Assembly (NCBI RefSeq): GCF_021440085.1
Contig: NZ_JAKCPW010000001.1
Location: 1,178,001 to 1,242,000, forward strand
Reading direction: 5' to 3'
Length of the DNA: 64,000 nt
Source: Dyadobacter sp. CY261
GTDB lineage: Bacteria; Bacteroidota; Bacteroidia; Cytophagales; Spirosomataceae
A program made the position numbers and the translations under genes. The notes beneath the pieces were generated by a model. That model saw only the letters and a list, made by a program, of their open reading frames with translations, did not search any database and was not told the origin of the DNA. Position 1 is the stretch's first letter; every line of letters begins with the position of its first letter. Below are positions 1 to 8,412 of the stretch, piece by piece.

Positions 1-1
1 C

Positions 2-538
2 AAATTATTCGATCAATTTATGAGGCGTTTTCCGCGATCGGTTTTTGCACCAGCGCTACGGAAGCAATTTGCCGAATCGAAAGCACTAAGCGAAGGTGAG
101 CCGGCAAAGGATTTCAAGGGCTTTACGGAAGATGGGAAGCCGTTTCAATTTTCAGCGTTGAAGGGGAAGGTGGTTTATGTTGATTTCTGGGCAACCTGGT
201 GCGGGCCTTGCATTGAAGAATTTCCTCATTCAAAAAAACTGATTGAGCGCTTCAAGGACAATGATGGCATTGTGTTTCTGTTTGTATCCTTTGATAAGGA
301 TGTTGAAAAATGGAAAGGATTTCTGGCTAGGAAGGACAGACTGAATGGCATGCATGTGATTATAGACAGAAATGAGCCTTCAGTTGCCGACTTTTACCGC
401 ATCACTGGGATTCCGCATTACCTTTTGATTGACGATCAGGGTAAAATAAAATCGGCAAATGCTATGCGACCTTCGATTCCGGAGACCGCGGATCTTTTAG
501 ACGAATTGCTGGCTCTGCGCGTGCGACGGTCAAATTGA
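2..538 (+). CDS. TlpA-like thioredoxin-fold protein, 5' end outside window
   Basis: This is the C-terminal part of a TlpA/ResA-type thiol-disulfide oxidoreductase, which usually acts in the periplasm on protein disulfides or in cytochrome maturation. The WCGPC active-site motif sits in a typical FWATWCGPC context about 60 residues into the visible part. The later IPHYLLID segment carries the conserved cis-proline of the fold (T-G-I-P). The frame is open from base 2 with no stop and the first ATG (base 20) falls inside the conserved linker before the domain, so the true start and probably a signal peptide lie upstream of the window. Family assignment is firm; the exact substrate is unknown. 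Confidence 0.88.
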   Translation, partial: KLFDQFMRRFPRSVFAPALRKQFAESKALSEGEPAKDFKGFTEDGKPFQFSALKGKVVYVDFWATWCGPCIEEFPHSKKLIERFKDNDGIVFLFVSFDKDVEKWKGFLARKDRLNGMHVIIDRNEPSVADFYRITGIPHYLLIDDQGKIKSANAMRPSIPETADLLDELLALRVRRSN

Positions 539-700
539 TTTCCAAGTTATTTTTGGCGTTTGCAATTGTCCGACCAAAGATCAACTTAGGAGAATCACAT
601 TAATAAACTGAAAACAATCAAAAAGTGAGGTACATGTTGGGAAAGAATACATTCCAGTCGGAGAAATTTTCAAACAAGGTTTTTTAGATATGAGGTTGCT

Positions 701-2092
701 ATGCCAATTTATATTAGAATTATGCATTGTAAATTAAATTATTTTTTGCCTGACGTTCGGATGTTTATCGTGGCTCTATTAGCAATTATGTCGTGCAGTC
801 GTGACAAGACTACAATTCAGGAACAGGACCTTGCGGCCTTAAAGCAAAAATATGATGCACGCACGGTCAATTACTTTTATGAGACCGTTTTTCATGAAGA
901 TTTTGGTAAAGGCAATAACGAAAACCTTTGGAAATGGACGAATGATCCCACTATCGTTATCAAGGGGCGTGCATCGGCTGCGGATACGACGTTCGTCCGA
1001 GAGGCGATTGCCGAAATCAATACGCTTGGCTTGCCGCTGAAATGCCGGCTTGCCCAAACCCCTGATAGCGGAGCGATACAGATTTTTTTCGGAAACGTGA
1101 AGGAAGTAGCGTCATTTCTCGGCGTTGGAAATTTGGATGTGATGGGGGTAGACATCAGTAGCAGTTTCGGATTTGCTAAGCCCGAAAGCTATGAAGGCAG
1201 ACTTATTAATGCCCGGATCGGAATTTACTTTAGTCCTAATGACACAACTGCGGCATTACGCAAAAAAGTGGTGCTGGAAGAGATTGTTCAAGCGCTTGGT
1301 ATATTCGGTGATAGTTACAGTTACCCATCCAGCCTGTTCTTTCAGAATTCCAATCCACAAAAGCGCTTTACCGATTTGGATAAGAATGTCCTAAGGCTTT
1401 TATACGAACCGGCGATTTTACCTGACTATTCGCGGTTGTCTTTTGAAATGGACTTTGCCGATAGCCTCTATCCGGTCAATTCCAATGAAAAGCTTCAAAA
1501 ATACCTTCGGAATTTTCCGGTGAATCCGCAGATAGCGAAGGATCTTGACGAGATATTTTCCGGCGATCTCTTGCTAAAACATCCCAAGGAAGTTAATGTC
1601 TTCCTGTTTGGGGCATTTAGCCGCCAGGATTCAGCTTCTATCGCCGAAGCTTCGTCTGAACTTAGCAAGTTGTCTCCAAATCTGAAGATAGCGATCGGTC
1701 AACACCACGGATCCGAACCCGACCATGGCGTCGTCATATCGCTGACAGAAAACAAGAAGCAGGAGCCAGCGGTTTTGCAAGAGGGCAAAACAATCGCCGG
1801 AAAGAGCTGCATGTACCCAAAAATTATTAAGAACAAGATTTCACTCTCGTTTAATCTCAGCGACCGCAGCAAGGAGCTCCGGCAGCAAAGCCTGGTGAGT
1901 TCATTATATTTTAGCCTGGTGCCGATTAAAATGACGAAATCCAGAATTGAACAGCTATACACTTTGACAAATGACAGAATTTTATTTACCAGGTATTATG
2001 CAGACCTGCTTAGGATAGTTTATGCCAACGAGTTTGTGGATGGGTACGATCGCAGGGAATTCGTAAAGCTTAAATCCAGTTTGGACCTATGA
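701..2092 (+). CDS. DUF2927-like predicted lipoprotein
   Basis: A 463-residue exported protein of unknown function. The N terminus has a hydrophobic stretch ending in a lipobox-like IMSC followed by charged residues, so it is probably an outer-membrane or periplasmic lipoprotein. Start at 701 gives a long pre-signal; the in-frame ATG at 761 (MFIVALL) gives a more normal signal peptide. The central part, with VVLEEIVQALGIFGDS then SSLFFQ and later DLDKNVLRLLYEP, resembles the DUF2927 family, often described as metalloprotease-like, but the zinc ligands are not convincing here. It lies alone between a TlpA-like gene and a remnant-rich region. Confidence 0.7.
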   Translation: MPIYIRIMHCKLNYFLPDVRMFIVALLAIMSCSRDKTTIQEQDLAALKQKYDARTVNYFYETVFHEDFGKGNNENLWKWTNDPTIVIKGRASAADTTFVREAIAEINTLGLPLKCRLAQTPDSGAIQIFFGNVKEVASFLGVGNLDVMGVDISSSFGFAKPESYEGRLINARIGIYFSPNDTTAALRKKVVLEEIVQALGIFGDSYSYPSSLFFQNSNPQKRFTDLDKNVLRLLYEPAILPDYSRLSFEMDFADSLYPVNSNEKLQKYLRNFPVNPQIAKDLDEIFSGDLLLKHPKEVNVFLFGAFSRQDSASIAEASSELSKLSPNLKIAIGQHHGSEPDHGVVISLTENKKQEPAVLQEGKTIAGKSCMYPKIIKNKISLSFNLSDRSKELRQQSLVSSLYFSLVPIKMTKSRIEQLYTLTNDRILFTRYYADLLRIVYANEFVDGYDRREFVKLKSSLDL

Positions 2093-2267
2093 GCGTTTGT
2101 CAATTCCTAGTCCGGTCGGCGGGCACCGAGCATCTGTTTTGCGAAACACTAGCCAGCGAATTCCGGAGGGAATTTCGAGCCTGCACCTTGCAAAAAATGC
2201 CGGGGAATTACCCATACTTTTGGCTCACACCAACCGCGAAAATTATTTTTTGTTCGCTGTAGAACAT

Positions 2268-2436
2268 TCATTTATAGACTCTAAAATCATATCTGGTCTT
2301 CGCTCCAGCCTTCGCGCTGCAACAGTCATTAAGCTGTTTCACTTCTTTAAAGGCCTCGTATCCGCGATACGTCAAGTGATATGCGGGATTGTCCACGCTA
2401 GCAACCGAAATTTCAACCTCAGTATATCCTTTTGGT
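2268..2436 (-). pseudogene. C-terminal remnant of a small lipoprotein, paralogue of the gene at 59091
   Basis: Read on the minus strand this stretch encodes PKGYTEVEISVASVDNPAY and then a tail ending TRYDFRVYK plus stop. It aligns closely with the last ~55 residues of the intact protein at 59091-59513 (PKGYT, VDNPAFHL, YRGYDVYKE, CC, KAGGKTRYDFKVYK). Upstream of PKGYT the frame soon loses similarity and reaches a stop, so only the C-terminal part of the gene survives. Confidence 0.75.
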
Positions 2437-2438
2437 GA

Positions 2439-2759
2439 CCGACATTCTTCTTTCCCAAAGTCATCTTATTAGACAAGGAAAACAACCCTGTAAGCAATGA
2501 CAAGCTTTTAAAGTCAGCGCACACCTACGGCGAGAATAAGTTATCAATCTCCTTCTTGGTTGACAATGACTTGGCTCCCAGAGTTAAACGCGTTGTTGTA
2601 TTTACAGACCCAAATTTGGCAGGTAGGCTCATGTCAGACTATTTTGCACATAATGGGTCTTTTGGTACTGAACCTCCTATTGTCAGATCTCATTTAGACG
2701 GGGAAGCAATGCTAAACGTTGAGGGCCTGATCTCAATAAAAATCAAGGCAGGCAAATAG
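2439..2759 (+). pseudogene. Unrecognised open frame, possible gene remnant
   Basis: The frame is open from just after a stop at 2436 to 2759 and reads as protein-like sequence (for example VVVFTDPNLAGRLMSDYF and LNVEGLISIKIKAGK). There is no ATG near its beginning, only a TTG at 2556 and internal ATGs, so it may be the 3' part of a truncated gene. I do not recognise the family. It abuts the remnant on the opposite strand. Confidence 0.3.
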
Positions 2760-2926
2760 CAGTCGGGTAGTATTCTCCGAAAAACTCTTTCTGACCGCCA
2801 ATTGGCCTGATCAGATTCTGGGAAGCTTACATTTTGGGCAATGCTACAGTATCACCTCGCTATCTAACTTGAACAAGACCCGATTCGCCGAGATGCTCAG
2901 GTCAACCTAATTCGGGAGACGCGGTA

Positions 2927-3064
2927 GGTTACCGAATAGGTTACTGAATGTTTAGACCCGGATTGATTCAGAATGAGAACCTTGTCTCAACAAACTTTCA
3001 GGGAAACGAAGACTTTGAACAAGAAAAGCACCATTTGAAGCGCTAGAAGTTATCCCGCTGGGAT
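2927..3064 (+). other. att-like composite site 1 (arm repeats plus tRNA-like core)
   Basis: Two GGTTACC-type repeats (2927-2945) are followed about 107 bases later by AAAAGCACCATTTGAAGCGC and the core ATCCCGCTGGGAT (3052-3064). The same order and spacing occur beside the intact tRNA-Lys at the right end of the window, where the core is the 3' end of the tRNA and the preceding hairpin its terminator. Interpreted as a recombination scar (old attachment site). Confidence 0.6.
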
Positions 3065-3323
3065 CATTTTTATCGCCTAACTGTCTCAAAGACAATCACA
3101 TTCAGAACTTCAATTTTCAGGTTACCCAATAGGTTACTGAATGTTTAGACCCGGATTGATTCAGAATGAGAACCTTGTCTCAACAAACTTTCAGGGAAAC
3201 GAAGACTTTGAACAAGAAAAGCACCATTTGAAGCGCTAGAAGTTATCCCGCTGGGATCATTTTTATCGCCTAACTGTCTCAAAGACAATCACATTCAGAA
3301 CTTCAATTTTCAGGTTACCCAAT
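2938..3323 (+). repeat. Perfect 193-bp tandem duplication containing the att-like core
   Basis: The unit at 2938-3130 is followed directly by a second copy at 3131-3323 with no mismatch that I can find. A third partial copy of the arm repeat (GGTTACCCAATAGGTTACT) closes the array at 3313-3331. Each unit carries one tRNA-like core (3052-3064 and 3245-3257). Confidence 0.9.
3120..3257 (+). other. att-like composite site 2
   Basis: Second copy of the arm-plus-core arrangement, arms at 3120-3138 and core at 3245-3257, created by the 193-bp duplication. The arm differs from the first by one base (GGTTACCC instead of GGTTACCG). Confidence 0.6.
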
Positions 3324-3331
3324 AGGTTACT

Positions 3332-4310
3332 AGATGAAACGATCGACTTTGTCGCATTTTGATCGATTTCTATTCCGAAATTATAGTATTTGATCCGTGT
3401 TTCCAAGGCGGTTATAGCCCATATTTCTAATATTGCCGGACGGCAAGAAACATCTCAGTTTTTTTGAGCTATGCTAAACCGAATTTTGTACGAATATGCA
3501 GCCACGATAACTCCAAAGATATTTTGCAAGACGAGCGGTATGGAGCGTTGTCATAAGCAATCGTGGCCTGCCAGTGCTTGATTGTCAATGAAATATCCAG
3601 CTAAACCCAAAGCTCCTTTCGCCCACTTAAAATACTGTTTGTTATGCCACTACCGATAAGTAAGTTTTTTTCATTTCAGTGCCAAGAAGGATTAACTTAA
3701 CACTTTCCAAATGATATTGTGATTAGACAAAATAGGGACCGATATTTCACTGTCTGTTTTACGCGGTTGTTCCTAGTCGTTCTCCATTCTCATCTCTCTT
3801 ACGGAGCACTCGGGATTCAAACCAGCATCGTATTGAAATGTGGACTCGAATGTCAGAGTTTAGCTTGTTTCTAGGAGAAAACACGATCCCGGTCGAGACT
3901 GCTAATTTGAGTGAAAGACTAATATCATACTACGATCTTTGTTGGTCTGGAGAATGGTTTTCTGTACTTGTCGAAACCAACCCGATGTGGACATGTGTCC
4001 CTTTTTTGTGGCAATGTCAGTTTCGAAGGAACAGGTTGTTTTATGTTTTTTCGCTCAAGACTGAGTAAGTATTGCAGAATTCGGCATCCAAGCTTTGACC
4101 CATATGTGAAAAATATAAATAAAGAAGGTTACATCGAGTTGCGCAATTGCATTATCGGCAAAATTTAATTCTATTAGAAAACGCATATCATTTTATAAAT
4201 GGATGCGCCATTTTTTTTGATCTTGAAAGCCGTACACTTATAATTGAATTGAGATCCGATTTCCAAGTGAAACGATTAATTACAATTTATATGTTGTGCT
4301 CTGCAAATTT
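3332..4310. other. Gene-free stretch
   Basis: No convincing gene is visible on either strand. Short open frames around 3838-4168 have no family resemblance and overlap each other. The sequence is AT-rich and may contain decayed genes I cannot identify. Confidence 0.5.
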
Positions 4311-4892
4311 ATGGATGAGACTAAAAAGCTATTTATCACTTTAACGGCTACCGCTGTAATTGCCGTCGTCGGTTTTTTTATTAAATACTTTTATGACTTG
4401 GAGCTTGTGAAACGAAAAGATCGTCTTGACAGGGTAAACAAACAGTTGGGAGATTGCTATGGTCCACTCTATGCGCTGTTAAAGTCAAATGATCAAGCTT
4501 GGATCTCGCTTAAACACAGATTAGCAATTACTGACAATAAATTCGATATAGCCACTTCAACTGAGGCAGAGCGTAAAGTATGGAAGCACTATATGCAGAC
4601 CATATATATTCCTACCAACGATAAAATCTACGATATACTCGTATCAAAGAGTGATCTATTAAAGGAAGAGGACATCCCAGATTGCCTCTTGCAACTGATT
4701 ACCCATATCGTGGCCTACAAAGTCGTCGCAAAAGGATGGGAGGTTGGCGAGGGCGATGAGAATGTAGAAATTGTCCCGTTCCCTTTGAATGCTCGGGAGC
4801 ACGTTTATCAAGAATTTGGAAATTTAAAAAAAGAACAGTCCGGACTTTTAAGCAGAAACTACTACTTCTTCACTCGTATGTTTGGCAAGTAA
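4311..4892 (+). CDS. Small membrane-anchored protein of unknown function
   Basis: A 193-residue protein starting at MDETKK, preferred over a TTG five codons upstream. Residues ~6-25 (LFITLTATAVIAVVGFFIKY) form one N-terminal transmembrane helix, followed by a charged, mostly helical cytosolic domain with LGDCYGPLYALLKS. This pattern, one helix and then a helical domain with a YGPLYALL segment, is seen in small accessory proteins of unknown role. It is the first gene of a rightward run of unrecognised genes. Confidence 0.6.
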   Translation: MDETKKLFITLTATAVIAVVGFFIKYFYDLELVKRKDRLDRVNKQLGDCYGPLYALLKSNDQAWISLKHRLAITDNKFDIATSTEAERKVWKHYMQTIYIPTNDKIYDILVSKSDLLKEEDIPDCLLQLITHIVAYKVVAKGWEVGEGDENVEIVPFPLNAREHVYQEFGNLKKEQSGLLSRNYYFFTRMFGK

Positions 4893-5067
4893 TTTATTGA
4901 CTGGGGACCGCTTCTCGAAAAGCTGATTTGATTAAGAATTCATTCGAAACAGCAGCTTTGTTTACCCGGATGTGCTGAGGAATATGATGCAATAAGAATT
5001 TTTTCCTTAGAACAAATCAAGAGTTTAGTAATAAGAGGAAACATCAGTGTAAACTAGGTTCAAAACG

Positions 5068-6321
5068 ATGAGACAGCTAAAAGAGATTTTTGATGCACTG
5101 CGCAACTTGAATTTGAATGAACAGGATGTAAACAATCGATTCCGTCGTTGGCATGTAGATGCTCTGTTAAATCAAGGTGCAGACCTAACGGATCGGTGTG
5201 TAGATGAACTAAGGGAGCTGCGTTCATTGTACCTAGCTAAGGCTCAGTTTGAAATCGAGATCGAGAAGGAAGAGAAGCAATTTTTGCTAGAATCCCAGCT
5301 CCTAAACATAGGATTTTTTGACAGGAAGGTAGACATTCTTACCAAACGAAGTTCTTTCCTTAAATTGATGATTGAAACACGATTCAGTAACGTTAGAGTT
5401 GCCGCAGATCGCGTGAATTCGGATCAGAACGGGCAACATAATACAATCTCATCAGCTACAGTTGTCGCCCATGAAAAAAACCTTGAGCTTGACGAACGGG
5501 TATTCGAAACCAAAATACTTGACGAAGAAGAATTGACATCGGCAAGGCAGCAGGCGGCGCACGATAGAGCATCCATCAATGCACGCGAGGCAATGCTAAC
5601 AAAATTGAAAGAGTTTCAGTCAGAGGGCAACATTTTCTCCTTTCAGGAGAAAATCGAGGAGGTAGAACAAAGACTTATTCGTGACTATGAGGATGCTTTT
5701 GTGCGACTCACAATGGCGCAAAAAGGTCTCAAAGAAATTTATGGCCACGAAGCAAGTTTGCCAATTAAGCCTAAAAATCCCGTTTCCGAATTGTCAATTT
5801 GGAATCGCGAGGCAATTGAGTTCATTATATCGTATCAGCAACTGGACCAATCATTTACACGCGCTATTTCATTGCGAAGTATTTTAAGTGACTCGCAATG
5901 GAAATTGCTTGAAACACAGCCTATACTTTTTAGACTCGATCAACGTCTATTTAGCCAACATGAAAATGTTAGATTAAGCGGACTGGGTGCTAGTATCATT
6001 GGCAAGGCGGGTATTGTTCCTTGGTCTATAATCGTTACTTTACCAGGAAAGGCGATTTATAAAAGAGGTGGCAACGACTTTAGAACTGGGCAGGATGATT
6101 TACCATCTTGCTTGATTGGAAAAGTTGAAAACCGTAATTCGTTTAGAGTGATGGAATATTGTGGGACAGTTTCTCTGATCAATGCAAGCCCAATTGGCCA
6201 GCCTGACAATCAAGATGGTCTTTGGAAGATCGCCATTGAGACGCCGACGAAGAATAATGAGATTTTTGCTGATATTGACGACATCGTTTTGGAAATAGTC
6301 GTAGTTGGTCATCCAATATAA
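5068..6321 (+). CDS. Unknown protein with coiled coil and C-terminal beta-rich domain
   Basis: A 417-residue soluble protein without a signal peptide. Residues ~50-250 are charged and helical (IEIEKEEKQFLLE, FQEKIEEVEQRLI), compatible with a coiled coil. The last ~120 residues look like a beta-sandwich (VRLSGLGASIIG, WSIIVTLPG, LWKIAIETP, DIDDIVLEIVVVG). The helical stalk plus the GLWKIAIE...DIDDIVLEI ending faintly recalls the C-terminal region of Tc-type toxin A subunits, but this is a visual resemblance only. The next gene starts 11 bases downstream and is probably co-transcribed. Confidence 0.6.
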   Translation: MRQLKEIFDALRNLNLNEQDVNNRFRRWHVDALLNQGADLTDRCVDELRELRSLYLAKAQFEIEIEKEEKQFLLESQLLNIGFFDRKVDILTKRSSFLKLMIETRFSNVRVAADRVNSDQNGQHNTISSATVVAHEKNLELDERVFETKILDEEELTSARQQAAHDRASINAREAMLTKLKEFQSEGNIFSFQEKIEEVEQRLIRDYEDAFVRLTMAQKGLKEIYGHEASLPIKPKNPVSELSIWNREAIEFIISYQQLDQSFTRAISLRSILSDSQWKLLETQPILFRLDQRLFSQHENVRLSGLGASIIGKAGIVPWSIIVTLPGKAIYKRGGNDFRTGQDDLPSCLIGKVENRNSFRVMEYCGTVSLINASPIGQPDNQDGLWKIAIETPTKNNEIFADIDDIVLEIVVVGHPI

Positions 6322-6332
6322 ACTTTTGAATT

Positions 6333-6911
6333 ATGAGTAGAGCAATTCGAATTAATACATACGGGATTATGGACGCGAGAGAGCTTAATTTTCGAAGGGA
6401 GCAAATGTCAAATAGGCTCAGAGGAATAGGTTTGGTTGAGGGATCAAGGAAAATGCAAACTGAAACAGAAAGAGCTGTCAAGGAGCTGGGACAAAAGGTT
6501 GAAGATCATAATATTAAACAAAGGCTCGAAGCGCAACTTGGCCAAGAGGAAAAGGCCGTTGCTGTCGTCAGTGAAAATGGATTAATAGATGTGTATCCCT
6601 CTTCGAAAAATATAACAACTCTTGGCGGTCAAAGAAGTGTGCCTCTTACCGGCAAAGCGAAAATTGGCCTCGGCGTTCCTGATTTAGTTTCCGCGCCGCC
6701 AAAAGTAAAGAACCATGGTGTTTGGTTTACGGAAATAGCGCCCGAGATTAATGCCCCATCGCCGAGGATAACCCCAGTAAGCAACGATCAATCATCACGA
6801 GCCAGTGCTAGCAGCAAAGATGGTGGAGGGCTTAGAGTCAAGGAACGAGTACGTTCAGAGAAGATGAACAAACATGAGAGAGACTTCTACGACGGGCACC
6901 TCTACGCCTGA
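6333..6911 (+). CDS. Unknown 192-residue protein
   Basis: I do not recognise a family. The protein is charged in its first half (RELNFRREQM, KELGQKVEDHNIKQRLEAQ) and has a Pro/Ser-rich, probably disordered stretch (residues ~125-165) before a basic tail. It follows the coiled-coil gene by 11 bases, so the two are likely translated from one message. No signal peptide or membrane segment is visible. Confidence 0.55.
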   Translation: MSRAIRINTYGIMDARELNFRREQMSNRLRGIGLVEGSRKMQTETERAVKELGQKVEDHNIKQRLEAQLGQEEKAVAVVSENGLIDVYPSSKNITTLGGQRSVPLTGKAKIGLGVPDLVSAPPKVKNHGVWFTEIAPEINAPSPRITPVSNDQSSRASASSKDGGGLRVKERVRSEKMNKHERDFYDGHLYA

Positions 6912-7351
6912 TGTGTTGTATTAAATTTGGGGTACGACTATCATTTGCTCCTGGCCAGAAAATGCATACTGTTTGCGGTAAGTCTCCTATTCGAGAGTTG
7001 TTCAGATGTTCCGATTGCATTTTTTGTATCAATTGTGCAGGCATTGTGCTTGAGTCAGTCTCCTCCGATTCAGCCCTCAATTTCTCCAAATTTAACCGCT
7101 AAGTCGAAACTTTGCCTTTTAACTCTCTTTTTTGTAACTCTCTAGTTCAATGGCGTTCAAGAGTAAAACTATTTGTGTAAGTTAGTAGCATACCACGTAA
7201 TTCAGGCGATAGAGCTTTGATCATGCGGCAGCATAGTGAAAAATTTCTTTGAAGAGAATTTTGAATAAATGTACGCTGCTGATTCGAAGAAATACCGCCG
7301 GAGTAAAATCGGTGATCATATAATAAGTTCTAACCCTCTTGAATAAAAGGT
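6912..7351. other. Gene-free stretch
   Basis: Short overlapping frames at 6911-7145 have no credible features. The part just before 7352 is likely the promoter and leader of the three-gene run that follows; no clear operator is seen. Confidence 0.45.
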
Positions 7352-7777
7352 ATGTCAACGAGTAAACCTTTTCACGGCGGCGGAATAAACATCAGCCAAA
7401 TTTCGGGTAGTGTATTTATTCTAGGAGATGACAACACTGTGACCGCCACTATCAATTTTAAACAATTTGAGGACAGTCGCGAAAAAAGTGATCATCAACT
7501 TTGGAAGGATATCACATCGCGAATGGAGGAACTACTTAAAACTGTTAAGGGCTTAGGTGATGAGCATGAAGAATTACGTGATATCGAACTAACACCAGTA
7601 GTAGGCAGCGCAAAAAAAGAAGCCGCAGAGATTGCCGCGAATCCGCAGAAATCGAAGGTGTCTTTCATTGAGAAATTAAATAAAATTTGCGACTTGTCCA
7701 GTAAAGCCGTAGATGTTGGCGCGAAGGTAGCGCCATTTGTCACTATTGTTGCTAAATTGTTAGGAATTGCCATTTAA
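7352..7777 (+). CDS. GDxNxV-motif protein with hydrophobic C-terminal helix
   Basis: A 141-residue protein. Residues ~11-30 (INISQISGSVFILGDDNTV) match a beta-hairpin-like GDxNxV motif that I associate with effector-associated modules of bacterial conflict systems. The middle is charged and helical. The last ~35 residues (SSKAVDVGAKVAPFVTIVAK and the hydrophobic end) form an amphipathic to hydrophobic helix that could insert in a membrane. It is first of three closely packed genes, the next starting 11 bases later, whose product carries a related motif. The functional reading is inference. Confidence 0.6.
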   Translation: MSTSKPFHGGGINISQISGSVFILGDDNTVTATINFKQFEDSREKSDHQLWKDITSRMEELLKTVKGLGDEHEELRDIELTPVVGSAKKEAAEIAANPQKSKVSFIEKLNKICDLSSKAVDVGAKVAPFVTIVAKLLGIAI

Positions 7778-7788
7778 TATCTGAGCCT

Positions 7789-8409
7789 ATGATGCCATTT
7801 CCAGGGCTAACCGAGGTTAAGATTCAATGGTTAGCCATCCAACAAGGAAACTATAAACTTTACGGCTTCTTAATCTACACAGGATCTGATTTGCTGATCG
7901 TCGAATTCCTAAAGGAGGGCATTTTCGATCTTGATGTACTTTCAGGGGAGGAATGTGCCATTTTCTTAATCGAACCACCTTCTAAGAAATGGATTAACTA
8001 TGTCAAAAAGACGGGCCATCCGTGGTCAAAATTCTTTAATAACCTGGTCAATCCGATTCCTGCGGTAGCGGACGCGAGCCCGTCAAAAAGAGCCGGTATT
8101 CCCTCGACCAGTGTCACAATACAAGATATATACAATTCGGTAGTAATCCTTGGCGACGGCAATCGTGTAGTAATGAATCAATTGCTGGAGCCGGATTATG
8201 ATGCTTTATTCGACCGCAGCGAGGCTTATAAGGTAGCCGACCATTTTAACATTGCTAAGCGGGAAATCCCGTGCTTGGTTTTCTTTAAGGATATTGATGA
8301 TCATTTGATCTGGATGCAGCAACTTGATGATTACGAAACCCCGAAAGCCTTGACGGGTTTCTTCAGGAGCTTTTTTGATTCACCAACCTTTCAATCCTTG
8401 CTTGCATAA
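7789..8409 (+). CDS. GDxNxV-motif protein with possible thioredoxin-like end
   Basis: A 206-residue protein of unknown family. Residues ~110-128 (VTIQDIYNSVVILGDGNRVV) repeat the motif of the preceding gene (SVFILGDDNTV). The C-terminal part (AKREIPCLVFFKDIDDHLIW) resembles the cis-proline region of a thioredoxin-like fold, but there is no CxxC. The N-terminal ~70 residues are beta-rich (FLIYTGSDLLIVEFLKEG). Packed 11 bases after 7352-7777 and 3 bases before the next gene, indicating one operon. Confidence 0.6.
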   Translation: MMPFPGLTEVKIQWLAIQQGNYKLYGFLIYTGSDLLIVEFLKEGIFDLDVLSGEECAIFLIEPPSKKWINYVKKTGHPWSKFFNNLVNPIPAVADASPSKRAGIPSTSVTIQDIYNSVVILGDGNRVVMNQLLEPDYDALFDRSEAYKVADHFNIAKREIPCLVFFKDIDDHLIWMQQLDDYETPKALTGFFRSFFDSPTFQSLLA

Positions 8410-8412
8410 GCC

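Noticed and set aside
3838..4168. Two overlapping open frames of 66-76 codons
   Set aside because: No family features, overlap in different frames, low-complexity neighbourhood with att scars.
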